In this document: piece by piece, positions 55,083 to 64,000 of the stretch | Position numbering within the stretch: position 1 is the first letter of the stretch | How the letters are laid out: each line of letters begins with the position of its first letter | Assembly (NCBI GenBank): GCA_022495995.1 | Contig: JAFEMH010002491.1 | Coordinates: 248,001-312,000, forward strand | Direction of reading: 5' to 3' | Length of the DNA stretch: 64,000 bases | Origin: Adenophora triphylla var. japonica | Taxonomy: Eukaryota > Streptophyta > Magnoliopsida > Asterales > Campanulaceae | The notes under the pieces: generated by a model | What the model saw: the letters and a program-made list of their open reading frames with translations, nothing else | Databases searched by the model: none | What the model was told of the DNA's origin: nothing | Program-made: the position numbers and the translations under genes

Positions 55083-56557
55083 TGTTGGTCCCAAAGGTGG
55101 CAACAAGGGTGAAAATACAGATAGAGGGGGGAGGGGTGAATAGCTGTATTAAATTTTTCGCCCTCTTTTAAAAACTAAACCTCTTGCTTACAAAATCCTC
55201 CTGCAGTTGATAATAGACTGCAAGTGATGGTGTAAAATGCACAGCGGAATTAGAGTGTAAAGCGATTTTAGAGGCGGTTTGCAAAATGCGGTTTTGCTAG
55301 CGGTTTTGATAGGTGCAGTTTTACAAACACGTGTGGTTTTGACTTTGTTAACTCCAAACACTATTTCACAATAATGGATAACTATATAAAGATCAAATAG
55401 AGAAACAGAAAGGTAATTAGTAAGCACAAGTAAATATAAATGCAGAAAATAAGAACACAATATTTGGAGTGGTTCAATTGATAAACGATCTACGTCCACT
55501 ACCAAGATGGTTAGTCTTGGATTTCTAAGAGAGATTTTATATTAAGTATTTGAGAGATTACAAAGTACAATAAAATCTTTACTATGAAGAACAAATCCTA
55601 GACTATAACCAGTGTATCTCAAATGTATAATCTATGTGATTAAACAAGTGAGGTGTGTGTGTGAGAACAAGATCAAGGCTCTTTAAATCTGTGAGATGTA
55701 GAGCTCAATGATTCTTGAATGTGTTAAGGCTTGATTTGCAAATTTGGGGAATATTTCTTGAAGTATGAAGATGAAGATTCAAAGGACTTATGAATTTACG
55801 GCGGAAGCTTCAACTTCACATTTAACACATCAATTTCTCAATTTTTCAAGCAATCTTCCAAATGGTGAAGATTAGGGGTATTTATACCCAAGCATCAAGA
55901 AACTATCCGTTGGATACGGTGTTGTAAGGACGAGTACTTGATGCAATCCTATTGGTCCACAAGAACCACTTTTGTCCTTTGGAGCAGTAGCTGCAGATAA
56001 AGGCGATCAAGCTCGGTACGCAAGCAATGAGGTTAGGACACCTGTCACCTTTTCAAGATCCTTGCAGATCTTCTCTTACATTGAATCACGTGACAAGATT
56101 TGGTGGTTGACTTTTGATATTGCTGACGTGGATACCAACGGATAAAAAGTGGTTCACTTCAAGTAGCCAATCATTGGATGCGGTTGGTGAGGAGCAGTTT
56201 GACAAGAGCGGTTTCACCGAGCGTTTGAGGATCCTTCGGTGCGGTTGAGATTTGGAGCGCAATGCGGTTGCATGTGCGGTTCAACAAGGCGGTTTGCACA
56301 CTGGAGTTCAGGAGCGGTTCTTAACTAAGAATTCCACTAGGCGGTTTTGAACTTCTGAACTGCATATCCTTAGATCCAATGAGTCTTGTGCCAGTCTTCA
56401 AGCCTAAATTTAACCTATTCTATAAAATGGACTTAGCTAAAAAATTGAAGTCTAAGCTTCATTACATAGGGTCCTAAAGTCCTTAAAATAGACAGGAGGT
56501 TATGGTATCAATCAAATCTAATACAAAATAGGAGGGTTAAAACATGCATACCCAACA
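55083..56557 (-). repeat. 5' LTR of copia B
   Basis: 1475 bp. Minus-strand TATAAATA at 55879-55886. It differs from 42530-44000 at a few dozen positions, about a third of them at CAG/CTG sites. Confidence 0.95.
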
Positions 56558-56562
56558 CTTCG

Positions 56563-56905
56563 GCTGGGCAGGATTCTGGTGAGATTTGGTTTTCTAATTG
56601 TGGTGGATCTTTTTATTCGAGAGAAACAAGTCTTTTTCTTCTTGGACAAGATATTTCTTATTGACCTAGGATTAGGGTTTATTTTATCCTATAAATATAT
56701 GTGATATCCTAGAATCAAATTTGTAGCATCATTGAAAAGATTGGAGAATATTTTGCCTTGATAGCGCCCCCGAACGTAGTTGTTGTTGCAACAAACCAGG
56801 TAAACAATTCTCGTTTTCTTTCTTGTGTGTGATTTACTTTTCGTGTGTTTTGTTCTTATTAATCGCTTCATATCTTATATCGTTCCGTTGTGTGATTTCC
56901 TAACA
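56563..56905 (+). repeat. 5' LTR of copia C, second piece
   Basis: Continues the LTR after element B and ends ATTTCCTAACA. TATAAAT lies at 56700-56706. A degenerate primer site follows (CTGAAATCAAAGC, about 9 of 12 bases matching TGGTATCAGAGC). Confidence 0.8.
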
Positions 56906-56958
56906 ACTGAAATCAAAGCTTTAGTTCTGTCAATCCATAGCTTGGCTTGTCTTTTGAC

Positions 56959-57450
56959 ATGGATTTCTTGGGGGCTTTGGAGGATGGTAATAAGGGTTTG
57001 ATCAAAAAGTTTGATGGGATGGATTTTAATATTTGGAAGACGTTGATCGAGGAATTTTTTTGAAACAAGGATCTGTATCTCTCGGTAAAAGAAAAAGCCG
57101 ACAGATAAGGAGGAAGCAAAACTCACAATTTTAGATCAGAAAGTGTTGGGGCTTGTCAGGCAAATGTTGGCCAAGGATATTTCGAAGAATGTTTTGGAGG
57201 TGAATACTATCATGAAGATGTTACAGATGTTGGCGAGCATGTACGAGGCACCATCAGCGGCAAATAAGACTTATCTAACGAGGAAGATGTTGAATATAAG
57301 GATAGTGGAGGGCATGTCGACAACAAAACATATAAAAGAATTCAAGTCTGCTGCGACCCAAATATCGTTTGTGGATGTTACTCTTGATGACGAGGTGCTA
57401 GCGTTGATTTTACCTTTTTGCAAGATAGTTGGGATACGACTGCGATAGCA
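56959..57450 (+). pseudogene. Copia C gag remnant
   Basis: ATG at 56959. KKFDGMDFNIWKTLIEEFF is the start of a copia gag domain, interrupted by a stop at 57061. It is picked up at 57143-57448 (LARQ-like lead, YEAPSAANKTYLTRKMLNIR, GMSTTKHIKEFKSAATQISF). No zinc knuckle remains. Confidence 0.75.
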
Positions 57451-57540
57451 TCGATCGTATCAATAGGGAAGGTGAAGTTAAAGTTTTTGGATGTTGAAGT
57501 TAAAGATTTTGGATGTCGAAGATGTGATCCTTGGCGAAGA

Positions 57541-57822
57541 TATTCGTGGGTTTTGAATTCGGGCACGACATTTTATTCATGCACTAGTACGGAAGGGATG
57601 GAGCAGTACTTTTCGGACGATTTTGGGGTTGTTCGTTTGGCAAACAATAATCTGATCAATGACGTTGGAAAAGAGGTCGTTCGCATCAAAGCAACGGATA
57701 GGAATGTGTTGTGGCTTTGTGATACACAATATATTCCGAACTTGAAGAGGAACTTGATTTTCATAAGTAACCTTAATACGGAAGATTGTGTGGTGACCTT
57801 CGGTTGTGGACATGGAAGGTAG
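57541..57822 (+). pseudogene. Copia C protease remnant
   Basis: WVLNSGTTFYSCTSTEGMEQ stands for the usual W-x-L-D-S-G-A; the catalytic Asp is replaced by Asn. Then FGVVRLANNNLINDVGKEVV and TQYIPNLKRNLIFISNL, stop at 57820-57822. The protease would be inactive. Confidence 0.75.
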
Positions 57823-58358
57823 GAGCTAGCTTGGTAGCTCGAGGTGGTTTGGAAAATATGTTGTATACCACATACAACATAGGTCATTGGGGAAAATGAG
57901 GGCGTATCCCAATGATAGATGGTGGTGGCCGAGATTGCCATGATGGGAGATATTTTACTAAAAGGTATGTTAGTAGAAAACTGGGGAATAAAGTCAGCTG
58001 ATGCGGAGCCAATTTGGACAACATGGGAGCGTGATCTAGAACAGTGATGCGATGGGTTGCTAAGGAAACGCAGAAGTTCCAAGCTTCTGATTGTGTGAGG
58101 CACGAGGATTCGCGCAGTAGAAGATCATTAGTTAGCAAGCAACTGAGCGGGGATATGCAAGGAGAATCATTGGGAATGAAGACTTAACGCACGGTGGAAC
58201 CGACAGTTATGTTGAATCATCGCTCAACTTCAACTCACTTGGATAACTAGACAAGGGGATGACGCTACCAACGCATGGAAATTTGTGTTGCGGGAGTCAA
58301 ACTATAGTGGGATATTGACGGAGGTATCACAGATTTTGTTAGTCTATAGGTGGGAGAT
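57823..58358 (+). pseudogene. Copia C internal-deletion scar and 3' untranslated region
   Basis: Short fragments suggest the end of the pre-integrase segment (57850-58140). There is no integrase, RT or RNase H. AGGTGGGAGAT at 58348-58358 is the polypurine tract. Confidence 0.6.
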
Positions 58359-58463
58359 TGTTGGGGTTAGAGTCCTAACCAATAACAAACTCAACAAAAA
58401 AATTGTAGGACAACAAGAATCATGGCAATTAATCAAACCATGAGCAGCCCATGGAGTGGCCTG
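58359..58463 (+). repeat. 3' LTR of copia C, truncated by CACTA insertion
   Basis: 105 bp matching 42357 onward, broken at GGCCTG|CACTACTAG. Confidence 0.85.
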
Positions 58464-58479
58464 CACTACTAGAAACAGG

Positions 58480-58690
58480 TCAATTACCGACGAAAATTTA
58501 CCGACGGACGCGGTCCGTCGGTATTACCGACGGAAATTTAAGCCTTACCGACGGAATTTTATTTTCATTTTGCCGAAATTTTATTTTAAATTTTCATTAA
58601 AATCCATCGGTAAACCTTAAAATTCCGTCGGTACTACCGACGGACCGTGTCCCCCGGTAATACAGGCGGATTAATCCGTCGGTGAATGGG
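58480..58690. repeat. CACTA subterminal repeats (ACCGACGGA family)
   Basis: About ten copies of TACCGACGGA or TCCGTCGGTA in both orientations, arranged as nested inverted repeats around an A/T-rich centre (58560-58610). Confidence 0.8.
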
Positions 58691-58692
58691 CA

Positions 58693-58700
58693 TATAAATA
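58693..58700 (+). promoter_or_regulatory. TATA-like box upstream of the PBA1 fragment
   Basis: GCATATAAATATATAAATAT, about 225 bp before the ATG at 58921. The interval has a C/T-rich leader with (CT)n at 58828-58883, as expected of a plant 5' UTR. It may be captured from the original gene. Confidence 0.5.
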
Positions 58701-58846
58701 TATAAATATAACCCTAGCCCCCCTCCCGTTCATTCCCTTCGTTCATTCCCCTCCTAGCCATTGTCACCGCTGGAAATTTCGCTCTCGCCCCCGCCGTTGA
58801 TTCGCTCACCTCGTTCACTCGATAATCTCTCTCTCTCTCGCTCTCG

Positions 58847-58886
<40 letters not shown>

Positions 58887-58920
58887 GTATGCGTAGTTTC
58901 GAACAGACCAATCTACATCA

Positions 58921-60416
58921 ATGGATTTCAGTATGAGCGATCTGAACGAGGCCCATTCCATGGGAACCACCATCATCGGCGTTACTTACAACGGCGGCGT
59001 TGTTCTCGGCGCTGATTCTCGTACTAGTACTGGTAAATACTGATTCAACAACCCTTTATCTTAATTTACATTATTTTTTTGCGATTTAATTACTGCACAT
59101 TGAAAATAATTGTTTCTATTTTGTGGGTTTTGCTCAATGGCCGATTTCATGAAATGCCCTAGTGTTAAATTGCATTTCTCAGCTGTTTGAGGAACTTAAT
59201 TTGTTTACGAAATCGTTGATGTTGTTGTGTAGGAATGTACGTTGCAAATAGAGCTTCAGACAAAATCACTCAGCTTTCTGATAATGTCTACTTGTGTCGC
59301 TCTGGATCAGTAAGCTTCCGCTCCCCCCCCTCTCTGTGTCACACAGAATCATATACACTCTTAATTGTGTATGTATAATTCTTTGAATACATGTTTATTA
59401 TTTTTTCTATATTTAATGATGGGCTTGATCTTGGATGGATATTTTGTGTGTGTATTCGATTAGGTTTATTTGATAACCTAGATGGGGAAACAAAATTTGT
59501 GCACAGCTGTAGGTGCTAATTGGTTTTATGAACTACCCCGACAGCTTATTTTTTTGAGTTCTCCTTTTCTTTTAAGTCTTTAAGTTTAGCAATACATCCT
59601 TAGTGATGCTAGTTTGCTAAAAAGAATCATACCCATTTCCCCCTTTTCTAACTTTGACTCATCTTAGATAAGAGACTTGTCTGTACAGTTGAGTTTTTCA
59701 TATTCGTGCTTATCAGTAATGAATTTAATTAAGTTGCATTTAGAACAGAGTGGGAAGCATTTGTACAGCTCCAAATTGCAGGATAAAACAAAATGTAAAG
59801 TCTATAATGCTAGAGTAGACCACACTCATATTGATCACAGTACCCATTAGAAGTTATAATTATTACATGGCTTATAAGTTATAACATAAATACACCCTTT
59901 CGAAGTTACTATGATGTCTTACCTCAGCCCCTCCCTTATATATGAAATAAAAGACCCCTCATGAATGAAACAAATGATATTGGGTACAATATATGTTTTG
60001 ATGTACCAAGGAAACTTATGTATCTCTTACATGCTTGACTTCTCTACCATGAAATCTTTGCACTTAGTTGAGGAGTATTTTAACTACTTCTGTGATCTTG
60101 TTTTTCACTATAAATCAGATTTACCTTTGGATCCTTTTCACTGTGTGCAGTAGTGTTATTTTTAACAACTTAAAGTACAAAAATGATCACCTCGTATCTC
60201 TTCTATGATTGGATCTGAAGCAAGTACCATAAACTTAAATTATGAGAAAAATAAACGTTAATACAACCTAAGATGGTCTAATAATTGGAATTTTGAAGTG
60301 ATATACTCTTTTGTATTTTCTCTCTCTTTTCTTATATGCACATGCGCTATTTCTTTGCAGGCTGCAGACTCCCAAATCGTTTCTGATTATGTGCTACACT
60401 TCATCCACCAACACAC
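58921..60416 (+). pseudogene. PBA1: Proteasome beta-1 subunit (PBA1) fragment, exons 1-3
   Basis: Exons 58921-59032, 59233-59309 and 60361-60416, each with GT/AG borders, joined in phase. They encode a short propeptide, then [20 protein letters not shown] with the catalytic Thr after Gly, [13 protein letters not shown] with the active-site Lys, SGSAADSQIVSDYV, and end at HFIHQHT. That is about the first third of a subunit of usually about 230-240 residues; the remaining exons are absent. In the 20S proteasome this subunit gives caspase-like (post-acidic) cleavage. All residues read look conserved, so the capture is recent. Without the rest it cannot form a proteasome subunit. Confidence 0.88.
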
Positions 60417-60823
60417 GTAAGGAATCACATGTTCTTCTATATTCACATTATCTTGTCAGTAATTTGTATCTTTCCTATTTATCATCTTTTCTTTTAAATA
60501 GTACTTAGAATCTACAAAAAGGATATTGAAAACCTTTCCATTACTAATTATTTTTAGAGACGCTAACTACAGAAATGTGTATGGGCCATCTGCAGGAGTT
60601 TTCTGGAGCAGGTGGGTTGACCGAAGGTGCAGATTTAGAAACAAAGACGAGTAAAGTGCCGTCCCGTACTCAAGAGATTCTTGCTACCAATTCAATTGAA
60701 GATGTTTCTCACAAGGTTAGCACATTGTTAATCACGAATCTAGGGTTTTTTGTTTTTTCTGTTTAGATCGCCCTCCATGTACTCGTGTTAATTTCCTAAT
60801 GATTTATCTCTATTGTTATGTAG
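60417..60823 (+). other. Unidentified captured exon and flanking introns
   Basis: A likely exon ends at 60715 with donor CAAG|GTTAGC. The open frame is LQEFSGAGGLTEGADLETKT and SKVPSRTQEILATNSIEDVS. The acceptor may be TACAG (60572) or CTGCAG (60594). I do not recognise the protein. It lies between PBA1 and PAE pieces and is not part of either. Confidence 0.4.
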
Positions 60824-61041
60824 GACTGAGTATGATAGAGGTGTCAACACCTTCTCCCCTGAAGGCCGATTGTTTCAGGTTGAATATGCCATTGAGGCCA
60901 TAAAGGTACCAATTTGAACTCATATGTTTGTTCTTTCTCTGTGTAGTACATTGATTTCTAATAATTTGTGTTTTGTGGCTTTTGATTGTGATTTGCAGTT
61001 GGGTTCCACGGCAAGACAGGTTTCTTTCAAAATGGAAACCG
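60824..61041 (+). pseudogene. PAE: Proteasome alpha-5 subunit (PAE) fragment
   Basis: Exon 60824-60905 encodes [20 protein letters not shown] then YAIEAIK, the N-terminal gate region of alpha-5. The short first exon with the start Met is missing. The next exon, from 60999, starts LGSTA as in alpha-5 but then departs into RQVSFKMETE and ends at GAG|GTAAGA (61041). The alpha-5 part therefore breaks off about five residues into that exon. Its role would have been in the alpha ring of the 20S proteasome. Here it is a capture remnant. Confidence 0.85.
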
Positions 61042-61576
61042 AGGTAAGAGCTCAGTAGTAGTCTCTTTATTGTTCTGTTTTCTTCCCCTTTATAGTTTTC
61101 TTTAATGTTTACCTTTCCACTCTACGTCTTTAAGTAAGAAAATTTTATTGGGTGGGGTGTTTGTTGTTTGTGTTGTCTTCGCAACTGACTAAACTGAAAA
61201 CAGACTAGCATTGCTAGCAAGGGAATGATGCTACGTTGTTATGATTTGTACTTTCGATTTCATTGGTACTGTATTGTATTAGGAGGAATCAGATGAATGG
61301 TGCCAAACTGTTTTGCTTTGGTAGTTGCTTTGAACATGCTCTCTCATGGATGTCTCCATGCATGATCAATATTCAAAATATTTCAGTATTTTTGTTATGG
61401 TTCTAGTAGATCTATAACTAGTTTTTGACAGACTTCAATCTAATCTATAAAGGAAGATTGCAAAATTTTGGATGTGTTCTCCTGAGTGTATTTTGATCAC
61501 TTGAACCTTGTTACATTGAGTAGATACTTGCAAATTTGAACTTGATCAAGAAATAATGCTTGTTATTCTATTGCAG
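61042..61576 (+). other. Intron-like interval between the PAE and Rab pieces
   Basis: T-rich with no recognised frame. It begins at the donor GTAAGAGCTC and ends at the acceptor TCTATTGCAG (61567-61576). Confidence 0.5.
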
Positions 61577-63575
61577 TGACAACTTATTCAAGCTTTTTTG
61601 CCGATTGGAGACTCGAGTTGGCAAATCATGTGCCTTTCTTGAGATTTCTTGTAAGACATTTAATGGACCTATTACATGCTCTTCTTTCTTGTCCCCTTTC
61701 GGTTTAAAGTTTTCGGTGCATATTATATGCATGCCTCATATTCTACGAGAGTGCTCTCGCATTCTCGTCTTTCCCTCTACCGCGTGAGTTGAAAAATCTC
61801 ATGTAGGGTCTTGCATGTGAGTGAGATGCTCACGTAATACATCGCCTAGTGCATGCAATGTTGGCAGTTTGTCTTAAAATTGCCATTGATTTACTAACAA
61901 ATGGTTTCTCCATGTATATCTTGATGTCAATGCAGCTTCACTTGGTCTTTTTTTCTAGCATTGTTTGTATTTGGCTGGTGAAATTTAATAAAGTGTGATT
62001 CTGAGGGCTAAAATTTTCTTCATTTTCTTGATACAGGATGATTCATATCTCGACAGTTACATTAGCAACATTGGTGTTGACTTTGTAAGAATTACTTGTT
62101 TATGGATTAGATACATCATACCAAAAGTTTTGCATTATATGTGTCATATTTGTATTCATGGCACATAGTTGAGGATTTATTTCTATATTTATGATGCAGA
62201 AAATTCGCACTGTAGAGCAGGATGGAAAGACTATCAAGCTTCAAATTGTGAGTTTCACTTTTTTGTACTTCTTTCTCCTTGAAATACCATCAACTGCTAT
62301 GGGAAGAAAAAAAAATATTCAAAGCATTCAGTTTTTGCTTACCAGTAGCTTTGTTTTCATCATTTCCGGATGGTTGTTCACATTGTCCTGGAATTTCTTT
62401 TTGTCTTGATTGCTTATTTGATGTTCTTCATGCAATATTTGTTTCCCATCGTGGAATTTGATTTGTTTTTGCCACTGAACAAATGTCATATTTGCCTACT
62501 ATTTTATTTTTCTGTTAACTGCTATTGATACACATCCCTTTTTTCTTCTCTTTTTGGTGTAGTGGGATACTACTGGACAAGAACATTTCAGGACAATAAC
62601 AAGTAGCTACTATCGCGGTGCACATGGCATCATTGTATATTTTTCAAGTCCTTTTTCTATATTTTTTGCATACACTTTCATTTCATATTAAGCACCTAGC
62701 TTGAAACTGCGCACATTGATCTTATTTTACATCCTCTGCAGATAGTTTATGATGTAACTGACCAAGAAAGTTTCAACAATGTTAAGCAATGGTTAAGTGA
62801 AATTGATCGCTATGCGAGTGAAAGTGTTAACAAACTTCTTGTTGGGAACAAGTCTGACCTCACCGAGAACAGGGTTGTATCATATGACACAACAAAGGTA
62901 GTTCATGCATCTATATTTTCCAATTCCCCTTTATAGGCGGGTATAATAGTAATGGAAGTAATCTATTTTTTTTATGTCTTTTGGTGTTGTAGGAGTTCGC
63001 AGATGAAATTGGCATTCCATTCATGGAAACTAGTGCCAAAGATGCTACTAATGTTGAGCAGACTTTCATGGCTATGTCTGCTGACATCAAAAGCAGGTAC
63101 TTCCCACTAGTTATATATAGATTTTATTTTAATTCATCTCACAAATATTTGTTAATTGTTAAACCAGAAACATTTGATATGATAGGGCTAGAATTAGGGC
63201 TAGAATCGAGCTGAGAATGGTATTTATAAACTCTGCCTGTTTGAGAAATTTCAAGCTTGGTCTGAGGTTCTTAAGTGATTTGTAGCCTTTACTTTGCTAG
63301 AAATCTATAAGCTTTTGCTGAGTTTGTACCCTTAACCAAAATATTCTATATGAAAAAATAGGCTTCTCAGAGTATAGTGACTGGAACAAAGTTCTCCCAC
63401 TTCCACTCCTATGTAGGAGTATTTCCTAACTTATAGCAAAGTTATATTGCTTATATGTATGTACTCTTACTATGGTACTGGCAGGATGGCAAGACAACCA
63501 GCAATGAACAATGCAAGGCCACCAACAGTGCAGATTAAGGGCCAACCTGTTAACCGAGAGGCTCGCTCGTCTTAG
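61577..63575 (+). pseudogene. RABD: Rab1/RABD-class small GTPase, captured and degraded
   Basis: Seven exons: 61577-61650, 62037-62084, 62200-62247, 62563-62634, 62742-62897, 62993-63096, 63485-63575. They read [109 protein letters not shown] and PTVQIKGQPVN. Rab1 directs ER-to-Golgi vesicle traffic. Breaks: the first exon's P-loop GDSGVGKS is scrambled by compensating indels (VGKSC survives). Switch I TIGVDF is NIGVDF. Switch II DTAGQE is DTTGQE. The C-terminal double Cys for geranylgeranylation is missing (ends NREARSS). The start exon is absent. It is not a working GTPase as read. Confidence 0.92.
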
Positions 63576-64000
63576 CTTTCTTCAGATGTTAGAAGATTGT
63601 TGTTGCCTGTCCAATCCTCTCTTTTTTTTGGGTTTCTCAACATTTTGTCTTGTAAGGTATTTGAGTTAGTTTCCATTCTTTCAAAAATCTGGGTTTCAAA
63701 TGGCCTGTACAAAACTATATAAGAATCTTTTTACTAGTAATATTTGTTTGTTTATTGTTTATAGGGATCTCTTGTTGGGAATTGATACTCATGATCCTGG
63801 GGGTTACTTGAAGGTGTGTAAGCATAATATATACCTCACCCGTCTTTCTTTTCCTTTCTTGTTTTCTTTAGTGATTATTTTTTGGGTCATCAATACTAGC
63901 TAATTAGTGGTGCAATGATCTGTCCGTAGGGAGCGGAAAGATCCAAAGAACCAGGGCTAATGTTATTTCTTTCTTCCTAGGTCTTCAACAATAGTCCTAT
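63576..64000 (+). other. Sequence downstream of the Rab fragment; possible further exon
   Basis: 63576-63760 resembles a 3' UTR, T-rich. 63768-63816 may be an exon between TATAG and GAAG|GTGTG, encoding DLLLGIDTHDPGGYLK, source unknown. No CACTA terminus is reached. Confidence 0.35.

Larger units (their letters stand above)
42530..56557 (-). mobile_element. Copia element B (Sirevirus-like), nearly intact
   Basis: 14.0 kb. LTRs 42530-44000 and 55083-56557 (TGTTGGTCCC...ATACCCAACA) are flanked by CTTCG on both sides (42525-42529 and 56558-56562). On the minus strand: tRNA-iMet primer site (55069-55080), gag, protease, an intact integrase-RT-RNase H frame, an additional ORF with its own TATA box, then a polypurine tract. 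It is the best-preserved retrotransposon here. gag and the additional ORF carry a few breaks. Confidence 0.95.
42357..58463 (+). mobile_element. Copia element C, old and internally deleted, 5' LTR split by element B
   Basis: TGTTGGGGTTAGAGTCCTAA starts the 5' LTR at 42357 and recurs at 58359 as the start of the 3' LTR. The 5' LTR is cut at 42529 by element B and resumes at 56563. Internal DNA (56906-58358) is only about 1.45 kb, with gag and protease remnants and no RT or integrase. The 3' LTR is cut at 58463 by a CACTA element, so its end and the target duplication cannot be checked in this window. Confidence 0.85.
58464..64000 (+). mobile_element. CACTA element with captured host gene fragments (right end outside window)
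   Basis: The left terminus CACTACTAGAAACAGG at 58464 interrupts the copia C LTR. It is followed by subterminal ACCGACGGA repeats. The element then holds, all on the plus strand, exons of PBA1, an unidentified exon, a PAE exon pair and the exons of a Rab1/RABD gene, with introns kept. No transposase is seen up to 64000. Gene capture with retained introns and loss of later exons is characteristic of Pack-CACTA elements. It is possible that the CACTA ends near 58690 and that the rest is a rearranged host locus; the other terminus is needed to decide. Confidence 0.6.

Noticed and set aside
58921..60416. Functional PBA1 gene
   Set aside because: Only three exons are present. After HQHT the sequence runs into unrelated exons within 200 bp, and no later PBA1 exons occur to 64000.
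61577..63575. Functional host Rab1 gene
   Set aside because: The start exon is missing, the P-loop is disrupted, two switch residues are changed and the prenylation cysteines are absent. It also lies in line with other truncated gene fragments behind a CACTA end.

Overview
This is eukaryotic, almost certainly eudicot plant, nuclear DNA, and most of it is transposable elements. The evidence is plant-type Ty1/copia and Ty3/gypsy retrotransposons with initiator-tRNA-Met primer sites, CACTA and Stowaway-like DNA elements, GT-AG introns, TATA boxes, and captured exons of plant proteasome and Rab1/RABD genes. There is no CRISPR array and no rRNA or tRNA gene. No intact ordinary host gene can be supported.

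Layout. (1) 249-1105: a poly(A)-tailed insertion on the minus strand with an unidentified 219-residue ORF. (2) About 1193-5162: a non-autonomous CACTA-like element holding a (GA)n tract, a ~170-bp satellite and three 27-bp palindromes. (3) 5780-36223: copia element A on the plus strand (TSD GATAT), with decayed gag-pol, an antisense gene and a sense 3' ORF. It is split by a 17.2-kb Tat/Ogre-like gypsy element at 13292-30501 (TSD CAAAG). That gypsy element has gag, protease and integrase but no visible reverse transcriptase, two antisense genes, and a 42-bp tandem array of about 40 units. (4) 36224-42356: AT-rich tandem repeats, a Stowaway-like MITE, a CACTA end and an old LTR remnant. (5) 42357-58463: old copia element C on the plus strand, its 5' LTR split by copia element B on the minus strand (42530-56557, TSD CTTCG). 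B keeps an intact 949-residue integrase-RT-RNase H frame. (6) 58464 to the window end: a second CACTA element, inserted in C's 3' LTR, carrying in one orientation pieces of proteasome beta-1 (PBA1), proteasome alpha-5 (PAE) and a Rab1/RABD GTPase.

Two themes stand out. First, these LTR elements carry extra genes outside gag-pol with their own TATA boxes: antisense genes in A and in the gypsy element, and a sense 3' ORF in A and B. In the gypsy element a 14-bp palindrome, GGTCCGTACGGACC, lies just upstream of the TATA box in both LTRs and in both antisense promoters, which suggests shared control. Second, the terminal CACTA element is a gene-capturing (Pack-type) transposon that juxtaposes unrelated host exons.

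A caution applies throughout. Paired LTR copies differ very often at CAG/CTG versus CG, CGG or CGA. This may be a sequencing or consensus artefact at methylated CHG sites, so some frameshifts reported here may not be real.
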